64,000 nt of DNA from Motacilla alba alba (Eukaryota > Chordata > Aves > Passeriformes > Motacillidae), in contig NC_052018.1 of assembly GCF_015832195.1 (NCBI RefSeq), forward strand, positions 32,330,115 to 32,394,114. Direction: 5' to 3'. The position numbers were made by a program, and so were the translations under genes. Of the stretch, positions 38,001-53,000 are shown in pieces (position 1 is the stretch's first letter; each line of letters starts with the position of its first letter). The notes beneath the pieces were generated by a model. The model did no database searches. It worked only from the letters and a program-made list of their open reading frames with translations, and was not told the origin of the DNA.

Positions 38001-41000
38001 ACTTCTTTTAAGAGGTGATGCTCTCAGCCTTGCAAAATTTCTCGTTAGTTAGGTACCTTAAATAGGTCTTTGAAGGTCTCAGCTTTAGCTGCCTGTGGTG
38101 CAACAGCTCATCTCAGTGCAGTTGGCTGTCCACAGTACATGTGTGTGCATCTGATGTAGTCATCTTAACAATCTTTGTAGTCTGTGGGGGGAAACAAATG
38201 TTTCTGGGTCATGACTTTACCACAAAATGTACCAATGACTTGGCTTATTTTTAACATTAGAAATCTCTGTTTCTGCCCATTGATGATAAAAGAAGTCCAG
38301 ACACCTAGCTCAGTTGTAGCCACCTGAAGTGTAGATTTCTGTAGTTAAGAGGAGATAAATCCAACATCAGAAATGTTGTTGAAATCCTGAGGGATTATGT
38401 TTGCTTATGTTCTTAAATTCTCTGAAATACTTATAATTGGGGAACATTAGTAAGTTCTAAAATGTTTTTTTCAATGCATTCATGTTACTTGGATTTGGAG
38501 AATTTACAAGATTTGATTTTAGAAGCTAAAATTATTTAGAGTTTGAAGAAATAAATCATGCTAGATCTAAGTTTCCTTGTGCTTTTGACATAAACTATTT
38601 TAAATATTTATTATTTTCAGTGTTGTTTTACTATTTTGAGTTCATTTGAAAAAAATATGCTGGAGTTATTGTTAGGCTTTTTGTGGGAAAAGCAAGTTGC
38701 AAGTTCTTCCCTCACTATGTCCACATTACATATCTTTGTATATTTGAGCATAGGTTGTTTAAAGATGGCACCATGGAGTAGCCTTGGTTTAATACACATT
38801 TTTACAATAAAAGCTGCGTAATTGGAGGCATACTTCAGTTCATCTTGATTGTGTAGCTGTCCCATTATCGTTGTTTATAATATACACAAATGTCATTGTG
38901 TTAGGCATACCAATTTAATCAAGTTTATTTGATTGTTGCTTAATGTTGTGGCCGTATGTCTCTGAGCTCTGCCCAGTTCCGCTACAGCAATTGCAGTGTT
39001 TTGTGCTCCAGCATAATGAGTCAATGTCTTGGTTTCTATTGTATAAAGCAGATGAGGTTACAAAGATGTGGGTAATGTTTTCACCTTTATTTGCACTGTG
39101 TAATTGACAGACTAGTTAAAGTAAAAATCATGGCAACAAAACAGTTTTTCCTTGAATGTTTGCACCTTTAAGGACAGACCATACTCTTAAATTTAGAAGA
39201 AAAAGTGGGGTTTTTTATTTATGTTTAGGGCTCTCTGAAGATTCTCAGCTGTGTAGTAGTTGGTGAATGGCAATTTGTTTCTGTCCTGACAAACGCTCTT
39301 ATTTTTTAAATAAAAATTTCATATGTGGAGAAAACCAAGCTCTGGAATGGCCCGGAAGTCATATGAATTACAGTCTATTTTGTATCTTACACTATTAATT
39401 TTTGAAATTATTTTTTTTAATTCATATGGTAGTGGTCTGAATAACAAATTAGTGTCCTCACATAAGAAATAAGGTTTTGTCTATGACATTTGCAGCAGTT
39501 TCCTCCATTATTAGCCATGAATTTCATGGCCAAATTTGCAAATCACACCTAAGGTCCATAAATCTTCAGCATTATTGAGTATTACTCCAGTGTTGAATTA
39601 TTCCAAGTGCATTTAGGTTTTGGGTTTGGTTTGAGGTACCCTGTAATTTTAAATCATAGCATAACTCAGCTGCATTCCCCCCATTTCTCTGTGACTTATC
39701 TGTTTCCAAGGTCAGTGAGAACCGACCTATGTGCCATTCCTAAAGGTAAATGACATAAAGTTCATCTCCTTTATCCATAAACATCCCTGAAAGAGTTCTT
39801 AAATCCTCTACAGCTGAGGATTCACCTTCTTCTGCAAATGGCCAATTCTTTGAGTCATTAACCCTTAACATTTCAATCTCTCCATATGAGCTGCTGCATC
39901 AAATGCACCTGCAAAACTGCACTGGCAGATTGGTGGATTAGGGTATTGCTCATGAATCAGATTTATCCTGGTTCTTTCTGTTATCCTGTTTCTTGCTTAT
40001 ATCAAAGGTCTTCAAAGGATCTTGCAGCACATCTCAGTTCCCCTTGGTGATATTACACAAAGCTGTACAGGACAGTTCATTGCTTCTTTTGTAATTATTT
40101 CAGCAGGTGAATAATTGCTCAGCAGCCTTCCATGGCTAGGATCTCAGCAGGTCTGTGGGTTCTCAGTACCCTCTCTCTGCATGAGAGCTGGAAGCATGGA
40201 ATGTCATTCTTGTGTTGGGAATCTGTAGCCCTGTTCAACAATGTTGTTAATCCATCATGTCCTCTGAGTGGTCTTCCAGTACCAGTTTGTGGATTAAGAA
40301 GTTTGCATAGGGAACCTGTCACCAGGTGGTATCTGTTGTTAGGGTGCTGAGCCTTGCTTCCTGCAGAGTTTGCAAGGGATTACTGGTTCTCTCCTTAATG
40401 CTAAGTAATCACAGGAATGGAGTTTGGATAATTCTTGAATCTTTCTCTTTATGTCAGATATATTTTGGCATTAGCACCTAGAATTAGACGGGAGACTCCT
40501 TTCTGCTCGTGATCGAGTACTATTCTCAGTCAAGGAAAGTCTTTGGTCTGGTTCTAAAACTTTTTTCTGCCTAATCAGTGGTGTAATTTCTGTGCTGATA
40601 GGAGCAAAAACATTATTGATAAAACTCTGTAGCTGCCAATATGCTTTCAGTGGAATATATTTGGTGGTTCAGCACTTCCTGAGAGCAACAGATTGCTGTG
40701 CAATTTTTACTAATGCACAGTTGGCCAGCATTCCCATATTTCTAATAGTGTCATCTGGTGTGTTTTTTTCTAGAAGACTTACATAGTAGTTTCTGAGAGG
40801 GCAGTTGTCCCTTTAGGGGAATGGTGAAAAACCCCAATCAACTGTTATACCTTCTGGTTTTTGATACACAAACTTCTCTTTTCCTAATCAGAAAAGAAAT
40901 AGAGAGAGATGATGATCGTGTTAATAACAGAAAGCAAGTGAAAGAGCTGTTTATTCTCCATAAAATTTTTAAGAAATCCATTATTTCTTGAAATGCATCC

Positions 41001-44000
41001 AGGAATACTTCTATTTGTCATTAATTATCTGTTTTTAAGCAAGAGATTTTATGATCCAACAGAATGACTTCTCCAAAAACTGCACTGTGACTTGTTCCTA
41101 AGAGGAATCAGCTGTGTTTGGGATCTGTCCTGTTGGTGGGGTTTTTTTTTTTCTAACAGCATCTTTACAAGTAATTTTTCCAGAAAAACAGTGGTTTTTT
41201 TCCTCCAAAGTAAGAATATCTCCCTAAACTCATTCAGTGTAAGGTACTCCTACTGTAGAAATGAGTCTGTATAAGATGTTAAAGAGGAAAAGGCTTCCCT
41301 CAAGCTCCAAATTGCATTAATTCAATAATTAAATGTATGTCTTAAGTGTTAAGGTAGAATGCTATTTAAGATTCTCAAAGCAAAATTAGATAATGGTTTA
41401 TGTGATTTATCTGACTTACTAGGGATACATCTACTTTAGAAAATAGCATTTTGGAATGTTGCAGTTGAAAGATCCTTTTACTTGTCTCCACTGCACTGTA
41501 CCTTGTGCACTAAGGTTTTTGTTATGCTTAAAACACAGTAGTCGCTTTCCAGATAAAATGAAAAAGTGACTCCCTTTATTTTGGTAATGGGTGGTCAAGA
41601 AATCAAAGTAGCATTTCATACTGGTAGCATAGTGGTAATATGTCAGTGGTCTGACAGCAAACTGCATTTTCTTTGTATTTTCTTTGTATTAGTATGTTCT
41701 GTAAGGAGAAATAGAATGCAATAAATAATGTATTGGAGGTGACTCTGATGATAAAAGGCACCTGAGCATTCATGAAATGCTGGCATAAATACCACTCCCT
41801 GGCCCATGGAATGTTGGTCGTTTTGCAAGTTCTGTGAATGTAATTTAAAGGAAAATACTAATGCTGGCAAAGCATGTTATGAAGCAGAAAGTAACTATGT
41901 GTTTGTCCTTAAAAAGAAGATGAATCAGAAACCTTTGGCAGAGTGGTCTCTGGAGGTACCAAAATGTTAAACAAGCAGTGTAAGACATTTTTCTGCCTGC
42001 CCTAATTTTTCGTTCTGCTCCGCACAGGGACTTGGTAAGAATGGAGTTTGACAGACCCTGTTTGAGAAACGTCTGGGTGAAATTTCTATTGATGAGACAA
42101 TCTGGGAAGCCCCTTTCAGATTCAAAGCTAAATATTTTGAATACCTTACTGTTATTATTTAATCTTCTTTCTGTGGGGTTCCACATTTTTCATTTTATTC
42201 ACAGCTTTGAAGGCAGTTCAATTACTTGCATGTTTTTCTATTTGTAAACATTTCCTTTGATGTATAAGGCAAGCAAGAGTCTTACACCATTTAGCTGTCC
42301 CACAGAGGTGCTAATCCTTTGAGATTAGCTTTTTAGACTTTTAGACTTTTTTTTAGACTTCTGCTTTTCACTGAAGTTCTAGATATGAATTGAAAAGTTG
42401 TATGAAACAGATTTTCTTCATCAGAAATTTTGCAAAAGTACCATTTAATGTATAACTGCTTTAAGTAAGGGATATATAGAGTATAGTTCAGGTTCTAAAG
42501 GCTTACTATTTAATTAGTTTAAGAATGCAGTGGTGGCTTAGATTAGGTGATTTTACCCTGACACATGACAGAAATGGAGTGTTTCAAGTGGAGAAGAGTA
42601 GCTTAAAATGTAGCTGTAGGTAAGTCGATCTCAAGGAATTTTTGCACTCTTGTCCTTTGTGCTCTGTACTGTGTAAAGTGTTACTGACTGCTGTGTCTGA
42701 ATGGACAGAGTGCAAGGAATGCACAGGGATTATTTATGGATTTCAGAAGTATTTGAAAGGTGAACGAAATACATAAAAAACAGTGCCTTCTATAAGTGTT
42801 CCTGATGGATAAATGAATATGTGATGATTTATGACTTACTATCTGAAGTCGAGTACAACCAGAGGAAGAAATCAGCTTAGTGATAGCAGATGATCTGGTG
42901 AAAGGATGACTTAAAATACCTTTTTCAAACCTGTGCTGTGACTGTTTCAGAGCCATTCAACACAGCTTATTAGTGCTTAACCTGCAGCTGTGATGGATAA
43001 CAAGAAAAAAACATCATTGTGAAAAAAAATGTAGATGTGAAGGTCAGGGTAAAAGTGTAGGAAGTTTTTTTTTTTCTTAAATTGCTATTTTGGGAGTGAT
43101 ATTTTTTGAGGAAAAGAATACATCACACAACTCAATGAAAATTGTGTGGAATTAGGGAAAAAGAAAGTAACTTTGCTAATTAGATAGGCTGGTTAATATT
43201 AGTTAGTTTTAATTTTTTTTTTCCTTCTCTGCTCCTAGGTCCTGTGCTGTTGCATATGATGTAATCATCTATTTAAATATTTTATTTCTCTGACTCTTTT
43301 AATGCCTTTTGCCCCATTCTCACTGTTTGTAGCAAAGCTTATAAAACTGTCTTCTTCACTTACCTTACTAGCCACTTGCGTCCCTTTGATGCTGTCTGCT
43401 TAGCTTTCTGCAGGCTTGAGGCTTAATATAGGCTTAAAACTACAAGGGCATCAATACCAGGTGTCCAAAACCAAACACAACCTCAAAGTTTTATCTTTTG
43501 AGTACTGAGACCTTCTGGTACACTTTTAAGAAATTATATGTATTGTATAAGTAACCCCAAATGAATTCTTCTGTCATGGGTTCTTCTGTCATGTCAGAAT
43601 TCTTTTGAGGGAGTGTCAGGATGGGTTTTTTGAGGCTGGTATTTTTACTTTCTTCATCCTTGCTTTAGTGGAGATAACATTTGCATTAAAAATTTTGCTA
43701 GGATAAGCCTATTTGAAGTGCTTACTCTTTCCACAGTTATTCTCAGACACTAGCTGAATTTTATTTTTATAGCTGAGTGCAGCTCGTGTATATTCTGTTC
43801 TCACATTGTGTGCAGATGCTTATATTTATGTTCTTGATGATTTAGGAATGCACTAGAAATTAAAGAATTGGTCTCACTGTTGAGCAGTCTTCAAAGCCAA
43901 GAAAATATTTTGTGTCATTTCCTTAATGGAGTCATAGTGAAGTAATCTTTTTGTTTTCTCTTTTTCTAATGCAACAGAAATCAAAGGCGGAAGAGAAAAT

Positions 44001-47000
44001 CAAATTTCATATTTGAAAATATCAAAACTAGCGTTGGCTTTTGCAATTATCCACTCAAAACCACCAGGGAAGAGTTCCAAAGAATACACAGAGTACCTTG
44101 CCAGAACTGTATCTGAACAAGATTTTGGATGGAAATGGAAAGTGGAAGTGCTGGAAGCTGAAGTTCTTCGATTACGACAGGAACTTCTTTTGAACAGGAT
44201 CTCTCCAAGATTCTGCTTGGAAAATAGTAAGTTCCTCAAATAATTTCTGGCTATGTTGCAATAGCAAGGAACCAAACCGCTTTCATCTTGCCTGTACCAT
44301 TTCTTGTACCTAGATATGAGAGTCTTCAATGCACAGGTTTTTTTTGTTTTTCCCAAAGTTCTGAGGTAGTAGAATACTTAATTCATTTGTAATGAGATTG
44401 TGCTTGAAAATTTGATGCTTATGCAGAATTTACATATTTAACCTTCAGAACCAATGTGTATTACACAAAATAATTGCAGACAAAAATTGTCAATATGCAA
44501 TGTTACTCTATAACCTTGGAAATACTAGTTTGTAAGAATTAGTTTGTATTTACATTTGGAACATGTCTTAAAGACATATTGCATATTTTTTAACCACCCT
44601 ACAGATTTTAAAATCAGAATTTAAGCCTAAAGTGTTGGAAGCACTAATCCCTAGTATGTGTAACAGGAAGGTAGAGCAGGCAAGGGACTGTGTATCTGTT
44701 GTTTCTGAGAGTGTATTGAGACTGTGAATACTGTAAATGTTTTTTTATGGCGTATGATAAAACGTTGTGAGTCTGATATTATTGGATTCAGGAAAGCTTT
44801 TAGTCAAAGAAAAATGAAAAAAAAAGATGGTCTCAAACAGCACTGTTTCTCTGACTTGTGCATGTGTAGTAAGTCATGCTCAGTTCAAGATATCGGTGGC
44901 ACTGTGTGAGCTTGGAAATCAGGCAGGCTCTGGGAAGATACTTTCCTGGGAGATGAGGTCAAAATGCTGTGGGCTGAAGGAGAGAGAACGTTCACTGCTG
45001 AGGGCATCTCTGAAATCAAGATGTATAGCTTAATGACTTGAGATTTTTTAAAGGTTCCCTGGTGGAAAACTTGATGAGGCTTTACCATACTACTTTTTTA
45101 CTGAAACAGTAGCATCTTTATTGCCATGCCTAAAGATTTCTAATTTGTAATGTTGACTGATGGGGAGATCATTAGACTTCAGCTAGAAGCTCTAATGGTT
45201 TATGTATTTAATTAGTATAATAGACCTTTCTCTACAGAGAAGTGATTTAATGACTATTCTTACTTTTTTATAGTCTGTGTGTCTATTTTCTGCAACCTAT
45301 TGCAAACATGACATTTAAGACTAAAAGTAACTTTTAAGATTCAGTTTCCAACAGGTGTCTTATGTTTTGAAGAACTGGCTGCATATTATTAGGAGAAATT
45401 TATAAACATCTAATGTCTGGAGAGGATATTCTAATTTTAGATTAAGCAGAACACAAAAAACACTACCAATTAGCAAAACGTAGCAAACAAGATCAATTCG
45501 TTTGCAACTTCTGTGTTCTAAGTCTAATTTTTGAAAGATTCTCTAAACTCTAAATTTTAATTGTTAGATAGGCAGAGGAAACTGTCCCTGGCAGATAACA
45601 CCTCTTGCAAAGGATGTTAATTTTCATTACTCTAGTCATACTGAAGTTTATTCACAGACATAAAATGTGATAATCTTTTCTAATTTTAGATGTCCTACAC
45701 CTGCACTGTTTCTGCTGAGTGTGCATTCATGATTACAGTTCCACTGGAGACAAATGCTTGGTCTTGCTTTTGAGTAAAGAAGGATTGTTACTGGTAGCTG
45801 ATGGAATGTCTGTTGGTGAGATCTGTGCACTCCTTGGGATAGCAAGTTGATGATGTATGTTAGTAGTAGAGCATCTGTGATTAAGATTATGTGTTGTAGA
45901 AGCAAGGCCTACCTGAAATAGGGGCCGCCACACCACTGACATCTTCTGCCCCAAGATTAAAAAAAACACCTTTCTTGGGTGTTGTGTGCCAGTTTTGAGA
46001 TTTTTCAAGCCCATGGAGAATAGAAGCTAAAGGGTGGCTGCTGCTGAGTTACAAAGGCCCAAGGAGCTTAAATCTAATTAAGGAGAAAAAGTGGTAGTAA
46101 GTGGTGTTTCATCCTTTCGAGTGAAACTACTATAGATCCATCAAGCCATTGTTATGGTTTCCCAGATTTACCACCTAATATCACACCAGAGGTATGCTCT
46201 TTAGGGCTGAGGATGATTACTAGGACTGCTCTTAGCACCAAGTAATCTGCAGATTTGGATCTTTTTCCTCCTCCACTCATTTCTCCAGCCTCATTGCTGG
46301 AGTTGGTGTTCTGCTTAAAATAATGCAGCCTCATAAAAATATTTTAAACCCTCAGCCTTTCTATGGCTTTCTTCTCTTTTGATTAACAACTTTAGATACA
46401 GGAATATTTGGGTTTTACAAAATCCACCACCAGAAAATCTCATGCAGTAAGAATTAGACTGCATTTGTTCCTGCTGGTACCTCTTGAGAACTGAAGAGTT
46501 TGAGTCCTTCAGACAAGGTTCACTTTGCCGCTGTGTGTTTTCTGCTTTGCATCCCGGATGTGAGATTTCCTGTCCCACCTGCTGTTTGTAATAATAGTAG
46601 TAGGTCTTTCAGAGACTTCAGGAAGGATTACAAACTGCCCGTGGCGTTTTATTTCCCTAATCTGAGAAATTTGTGGGCTGTTTTCCCCCTCCACATACAG
46701 TTGAACACAGTATGGATGTACTAATACATGAAGGATAAAGAACAGAAAATCCATTTTTAAAAGAAATGATGCCTAAATTTCTTTATTCCACCTGAAAAGT
46801 TCTTTGTCCTCAGAGACACTAAAAAATTTGTGGGTTCCTAACTTAGGGGGAGAAGAGTATTTTGCTGCAAGTAAACTACTTGGTGGTATGAGTTCTTAGA
46901 GCTTAATGTGTTTTTTATGAAAGTGCAGTGCTGAGTATTCACTGACTGTGCTGTGTCTGGAAGGTCCTTATTTGACTTACTGTTCAGTTGCCTTTCTGAA

Positions 47001-50000
47001 TACAAGGACTCTCTTCCTTGGTGGTGCTTTTGGCTGTATGTCAATCATATGTGGAGAAGGAGAAGCAAATCTTTTTGCAATTATCTGTTACTTTTTACCT
47101 TGACAGTATTGTCCTGACAACTAAGTCTATGGATAGGAAAAAAAAAAGTCAAATCTCATGTTAAATCAAAGCTTCATGCTTTTCTTTGATTCAAGTTAAA
47201 ATTTCACAAAGGAGGAGGATAGAAAGGAGGATAGAAACTTCTTGGTGTCATTTCAAGAATAAGCATTTAAACTATTTGAGCATTCTGTTGTCACTTTGCT
47301 TTGGAGCAACAAGAAAAGATAAAGGTTCTTACAAAGCATTGATGAATTGATAGGTTTATGGAATGAAGCACCTGTCCTCTAAGACAAATTCCTTCACTCT
47401 TATCTATTCATAAAATCAATGATCATATTATTTCTTGGCAGGCTGTGTTAAAGAGCTCTGAAAAGCCTGCAGCTGTTACTCCAGCCCAAGAAGGCATAAA
47501 TACAATATTCTACCCTTTTTTGCCAAGTGTGTATTTTAGGAATGACAATTTAGAGGATAGATGTTTATTACCTTGGTTCCTTCCAGCTGATACTCTTGAA
47601 GATTCCAAATTGATTATCCAGGGTTTATGTTTAGCAAAACATGTCTCAAGTATGTATTCCCTCTTCCTTAACGTCATCTTCAAACTTGGTTCAAGTTACT
47701 CCCTTCTTATGCAGTGGGTAGGAATTTTCCTGAACTGCTTGCTTCTCTAATTAAAATAAAAACCAGATTCTCTCCACCCTTACCTTTTTAGAATTAGGTT
47801 ACTCTTCCTTTTATAGGTCATTTACAGTGGAGCGTCTTCTGCCATGCCCTGGAGTTCCCTCCTGTTTTTAGCCTCCACAGTAGTACATGAGCCAGCCGCC
47901 CTACCACAGTGTGTCTGTGTGTTTAGGGAAATGCTAACCTCTGAGTCACACTGTGATTAGCCTGAATATCTGATTTTTAACTGTGTCCTGGAGCTGTGTT
48001 TCACCTTTCAGGATACTGTCCTCTAAATTCTATTCTGTGTCAAAGAAGCAACTTGTATCTCTTTTGGGAATAATACCCAGAGAAAACAAGAATTTTTTAT
48101 CTCCTGCTTCACTCCTTAACTTCAGGCATTTAGTTGTACATGTGGAAAAAGGGAGCAGCTTCCTTTGTAGATTGGTATGAATTAAGACACTTCAGTCTCA
48201 TTTCTTCTCATGGGGAGTTTTATAGAACTGGAGCTAGTCAGTTGAACAGCTGAAGTAAAACTCACTATAAGCATTACATAGCTACAGTTTACCAGCAGCC
48301 TTGCTTTGGGCCCCAGAATTCAACCTTCTTTTCCCTTTCCACTTCCCTGTAAGTAATGGCTTGGGAATTTCTTGCTCAAAAGAGAGAGGCAGAAACTCTG
48401 GGTGCTCATGTTACACCCCAGGATTTCCCTGGTAGGTAAAGACTGGATCAGGTATGCTCTGCTTTAATGATGGCAGGAAAAATGATGGCCAGTCCAAATA
48501 TTTTCTGAATAATTGGATTTCAAACTTCTGAAAGGGCAAAGCTCTCCATCATGACTTAAGTAATATAGCTTGCGATGTTTCCTCTGCCTCCTTACATTAA
48601 AAGGAGTGGTGAGAGAACACAATTGATAATAGATTTTTTAAGCTCATTTTCAAAGAGAAACCAATCAGATGAATTCAGAAAGGTCAGACCAAAACCTGAA
48701 GATTTCCTCAGTGGGTATGTTATCTGCAGCCTCATAAAGGAGTCTTCCTTGTTAGTGGGGTTAACAGCAGTCCACATCTGACTGAATGGTAATGATGCAA
48801 ACACATTAGTCTATTAGGGAGAATTATTTCCCTCCCCAGAAGATAGATGAAATAGTGTGAAATGTTCACATATGTTGTAAATAGCACTTAGCAACAATTT
48901 TAGTTCCCATGACATGGTACTAAGGTAGAGGACTACGGACTAGAATTTCCAAGTTATCATGGTATGTTTAAGGAAAAGCTATTTTCTCAGGTTGGCATGT
49001 TTAAATGAGCTGCTGTTACAGATTGCTGTGTCCTGTCATCACTTTCCTCCGCTGGTATTTGGAAGGAGTACAAAAGCACAATTGCAGAGGAACTGTCAGC
49101 CTCTGAGGGGTATCTGTTACTTCTTGCTTTTTCTATCTTCCTTTTTCTAAGGTCAGAGGATTCTCCATTGGGCAGCAGTCAATTCTTAATTTGATGTTGC
49201 CATGGAAAACAGTTCTGATTATTTTTTCAGGTGCTTAGGGATGTGATGTTTCTGCATAAAGACATTCTACCTCCCCACTTCTTGCTTCCCCATCCCCTCA
49301 GATAAAAATAGGTGTCTTTCTCTCCATTCAGATCCATAAGGGCAGCCCAGTGTGTCATCTCAATATTTTTTCCTCTAAGGCTTAGAGGTGTCAGGCAAAC
49401 AGTACTTCAAAAATGTAATTCGACATCTTAAGTGTACTGGTGTACTCCCATGCATCTACCAGGGGTAATAATGCAAGTAGGCAGCATGACAAGGAGTGTC
49501 TCACAACCTAAGTATTTTATGCTTTTATGAGGAGAACAAAGAAAATAAAGCAGATCTGTGAGATGGCAAAAATGAAGTTAAATTGTGTTTAACACAAATT
49601 TATAGGAATATGGCTCTTGGAATATGATGATGAGATAAATCTGTTCTCCATAATTGTATTGACACAATGGGGAACTTTATGAAAGCTGAAGCCTTTTCAA
49701 GATAATTAAATAAGTTAATTTGCAATCTGTAAAAAGCACCAGCTGGAGTGTAATGATTCATTGAAATTTCAGAGTACTGCTCCTCCCATGGATAACAGGT
49801 CTGTTTTGGTTGTGGAAACTTTCTCCCTTTGAAAGCAGGTGCTGCCTGTCTTATCTGATGGCATTGCTACAGCTGTTCTAAGTACATAATTGGGGCAAAA
49901 GGACCCAAGAAACATCCTTTTCTTTCCAGATTTCTGTGTAAGGAACCATTTAGGGGCAAAACCAACCCAGTTTTTCCAGCAAGAGAAAGGGTTTGTTATT

Positions 50001-53000
50001 ATTTTATTTATTTGTTCTAAGATGTGTAATGATTATTAGGAATAAGATTCATAAAAGCAAGTGGGAATCATAGTTTAGTGTAGATTATTTTCTTTTCTTC
50101 TGGGTAACAGACTGATAGTTTTGGGGAAAACTGGATGTATATGGTAAAAACAGGTTATAAAGTGGAAATTAGGATCCTTTTGCCTTTAAATCTGCTGTGG
50201 GAAGCTAAGAATCAGTCAGTTTTTTCCCTGGATATACAGAATCACAGAATGGTGGCGGTTGGAAGGGGCTACTGAAGATCATCTTGTCCAAGCCTCTTGT
50301 CAAGCATGGTTGTCTAGAGCCAGTTGTACAGGACTGTGTCCAGACACTTTCTAAGTATCTCTGAGAATGGAGGTTTCACAACCCTTTTGGGCAACCTTAA
50401 CCCAACTCAAACTTAGAATCTAGTTCCTCAAGGAGATCTTTGTTTGCGTCCTTCTGGATATATATACAGAAAAGCCAAGCATCTATACGATGTTGTATTC
50501 AAGAGAAGCAATGTTTTTAGGAAGTTACACTTTAGCTGACTTTTTAAGGAGTCCACCTCATTTTAGCTTTCATCTCACTCCCATTCCATCCAAGATCATT
50601 GCAGTCTTCATTGGCTGCTATTTCCTGTCTCTTAGCAAAGCTCAGTTTGTTTCATAATGCAGAGCATTTTTAATAAGACGTAATGCTTACAGTTTAGTAT
50701 TGCCAGTTCAGTCAGGTAGTCTATTTAGAGATAACATTAATTCATTTATTATTTTGAAAAATCCCCTATCTGGCTTAGAACTCAAATTTCAGTCAAATCA
50801 TTGAGATGATCAATATTGTAAAGCTTGTCAGATCTTTTGTTGTCAAAGCTTCTTGGTGAGCATTAACTGACCCAAATCTGTATGTTTGTCACCTGATTAT
50901 TTACCCTTTCATATATTTACTGCAAGTTTGCTTTGTTTCACTCGAATTACAGAAGATTTGTGCTGTCATCTACAGACATCCCTTAAAAATGAACATTTAT
51001 ATCCTCAAAATCCTTCTCAGTTCTTAGTGAATTCTAAACATTTAGGGGCTTTATGTAAGCAAAATCCCTAACAAATTGAAGTATATGCCTCTAAGCCTTT
51101 AGAGAAGCACTTAAATCCTGGCATTGAACAATTTGAGAATTTTACATACTCAGTCCTATAGTAATTTCTGTGAAATTATTCCTAAATGGGATAAAATACG
51201 TCAGCATGCATCTTTAGCATTAAAAAGCATAAAAAAGCACCTTGCATTCAAGCAAAGGACCTTTCTTTTCCAAGCCAGTTACAAAAAAACCCCCATGGAG
51301 ATGCAGAAGCAAAGTGTGGGATACAAGGCTTCTAAGACTTCTTTTGTGGAGAATTCTAATAATATCTTGTTATAATATTTTGGAATTATTATTATGGAAT
51401 AATGAAAATAGGAGTTTGGCTTGGTTCCGATGGCGTGCTAAACACATAAGAGTTCATGAGGAGGAGAGAGTTATTTTTTACTCAACCAGTCAGCTTAGTT
51501 GGTAATGAGAACAGTAGAACAGAGGCAGAATTACATAAGAAAGAAAGGCAAAGAAAATGTATGGGTTTTTAAATAAGAGAATAAACATGATTCATTGTTC
51601 ATGGAAAGTGCACTTCAAACAAACCGATCAATGAAAATTAAATGAAGAATAACAGAGCTCTGAAAAATGTAGATGTGGACATAATTTCACTTACATTTTC
51701 ATTTCCTTTTAGAGGTTATTGACTGAACACCTACTTGGAAAGCAGAATGCTATGAATGTCTCATTTTTAGTTGTCTCTTGTTTTTTCTTTGAGAAGTGGA
51801 ACTGAGAGTATCAACTGTAACTGAGTTTTAAGAGAACTTTACATGCCTGATGTCAATGGTTTTGATTTTCAAGTGATAATCCATGTGTCTACACATGAAA
51901 TGAGGGAATATAAACAATGTCTAATGCTTGAAACTGAAGTAATTTTTTCTTTGCAGAATTGAGATCATGTCTTCACTTTGCTTTTCACCTCTGCCAACTT
52001 CAAGCCACTTTTCTGTTCTGCAGTCCCTCTTGGTGGTGAAACTGCAGATAGATTAAGTTTTTCAGAAGACTTGAAGATCATTTTCCCATTTTACAGCAGT
52101 TGCATCAGTTGGGGACCCTTCTTCCAGGTTTTAAATGTAGAACTACTTGTAGCATTTGGCATTTGTCTTTCAAATGTTCTCCAGTCTGAGGCAGCCACCA
52201 GCAGAGTGTCTTAAGAAAGCATCTTCCACCGCCCCAGCTCCTACTGCACGGATCTCGTACAAGCTGCCTCTTCTGCTCTGCACTGGGTAGTGAGAGAATG
52301 AGTGTTGGAGATGGGATTGACTTTGGTGTTTTCTAGAGCTCTGCTTCCTTAGGACTAGCTGGAGGCTCCCTGTTCTCTAATCATGGGGCTGGTTGGCGTC
52401 TCACCAATGAAAGCCTCTGTTTTGTGGTCCCACAGCAGTGTGTAAGCTCTGAGTTCTAGCACACCTTCTTGACACACTGCACAGTATGTAAGTCACTCCC
52501 TCATCGCTTGAGTGGCTTCTGATTTTCAGGCCATACTTTTTCTGCAACAGTTGATATGTGTAGAGGAGGGTGAGTTCTTCAGCCTTTGCACCCCAAGGTT
52601 CTTTGTGGGACCACATTTTGCTTTGTTTGGGGTTCAGGAGCTTGCTTTGTTTTTTAGCTCAGGACCTTAGTTTAGTAAGGAACTAAAGTACTTAATAAGA
52701 ATTAAGAACTTAAATATTTAATGAATTTGATGTGACAAATTTGAGGAGACTGTAAAATTGTTCACGACCAGATATTTCATTAACTTATGGTGTTGTAAAA
52801 ATTGTGGTCACTTTATCACACACACTAAATTTTCATATTTCTTGTTCCAATGCACTTACAGCCAAATATTCTTGAAATTAGTATTTAAAGATTCTTGTTA
52901 GTCTGAGGCAGGCTTAATGCACATTTCTGGGTTTTGGTTTTTTTTTTTTACTTGATAACCACATGGTGTGAACAGCAAGACTGCTTTCTCATTTGAATAG

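Larger units (their letters stand above)
34912..43977 (+). other. MEI4: MEI4 intron 1
   Basis: This 9.07-kb intron runs from GTGGGT to CAG. It holds the 3' part of the CpG island, a minus-strand CR1 broken by a nested solo LTR (35592-36523), a C-rich tract near 37957-37975, and otherwise AT-rich DNA without recognised elements. A stretch around 39700-40900 has protein-like reading on the minus strand that I could not identify (see findings). Confidence 0.85.
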
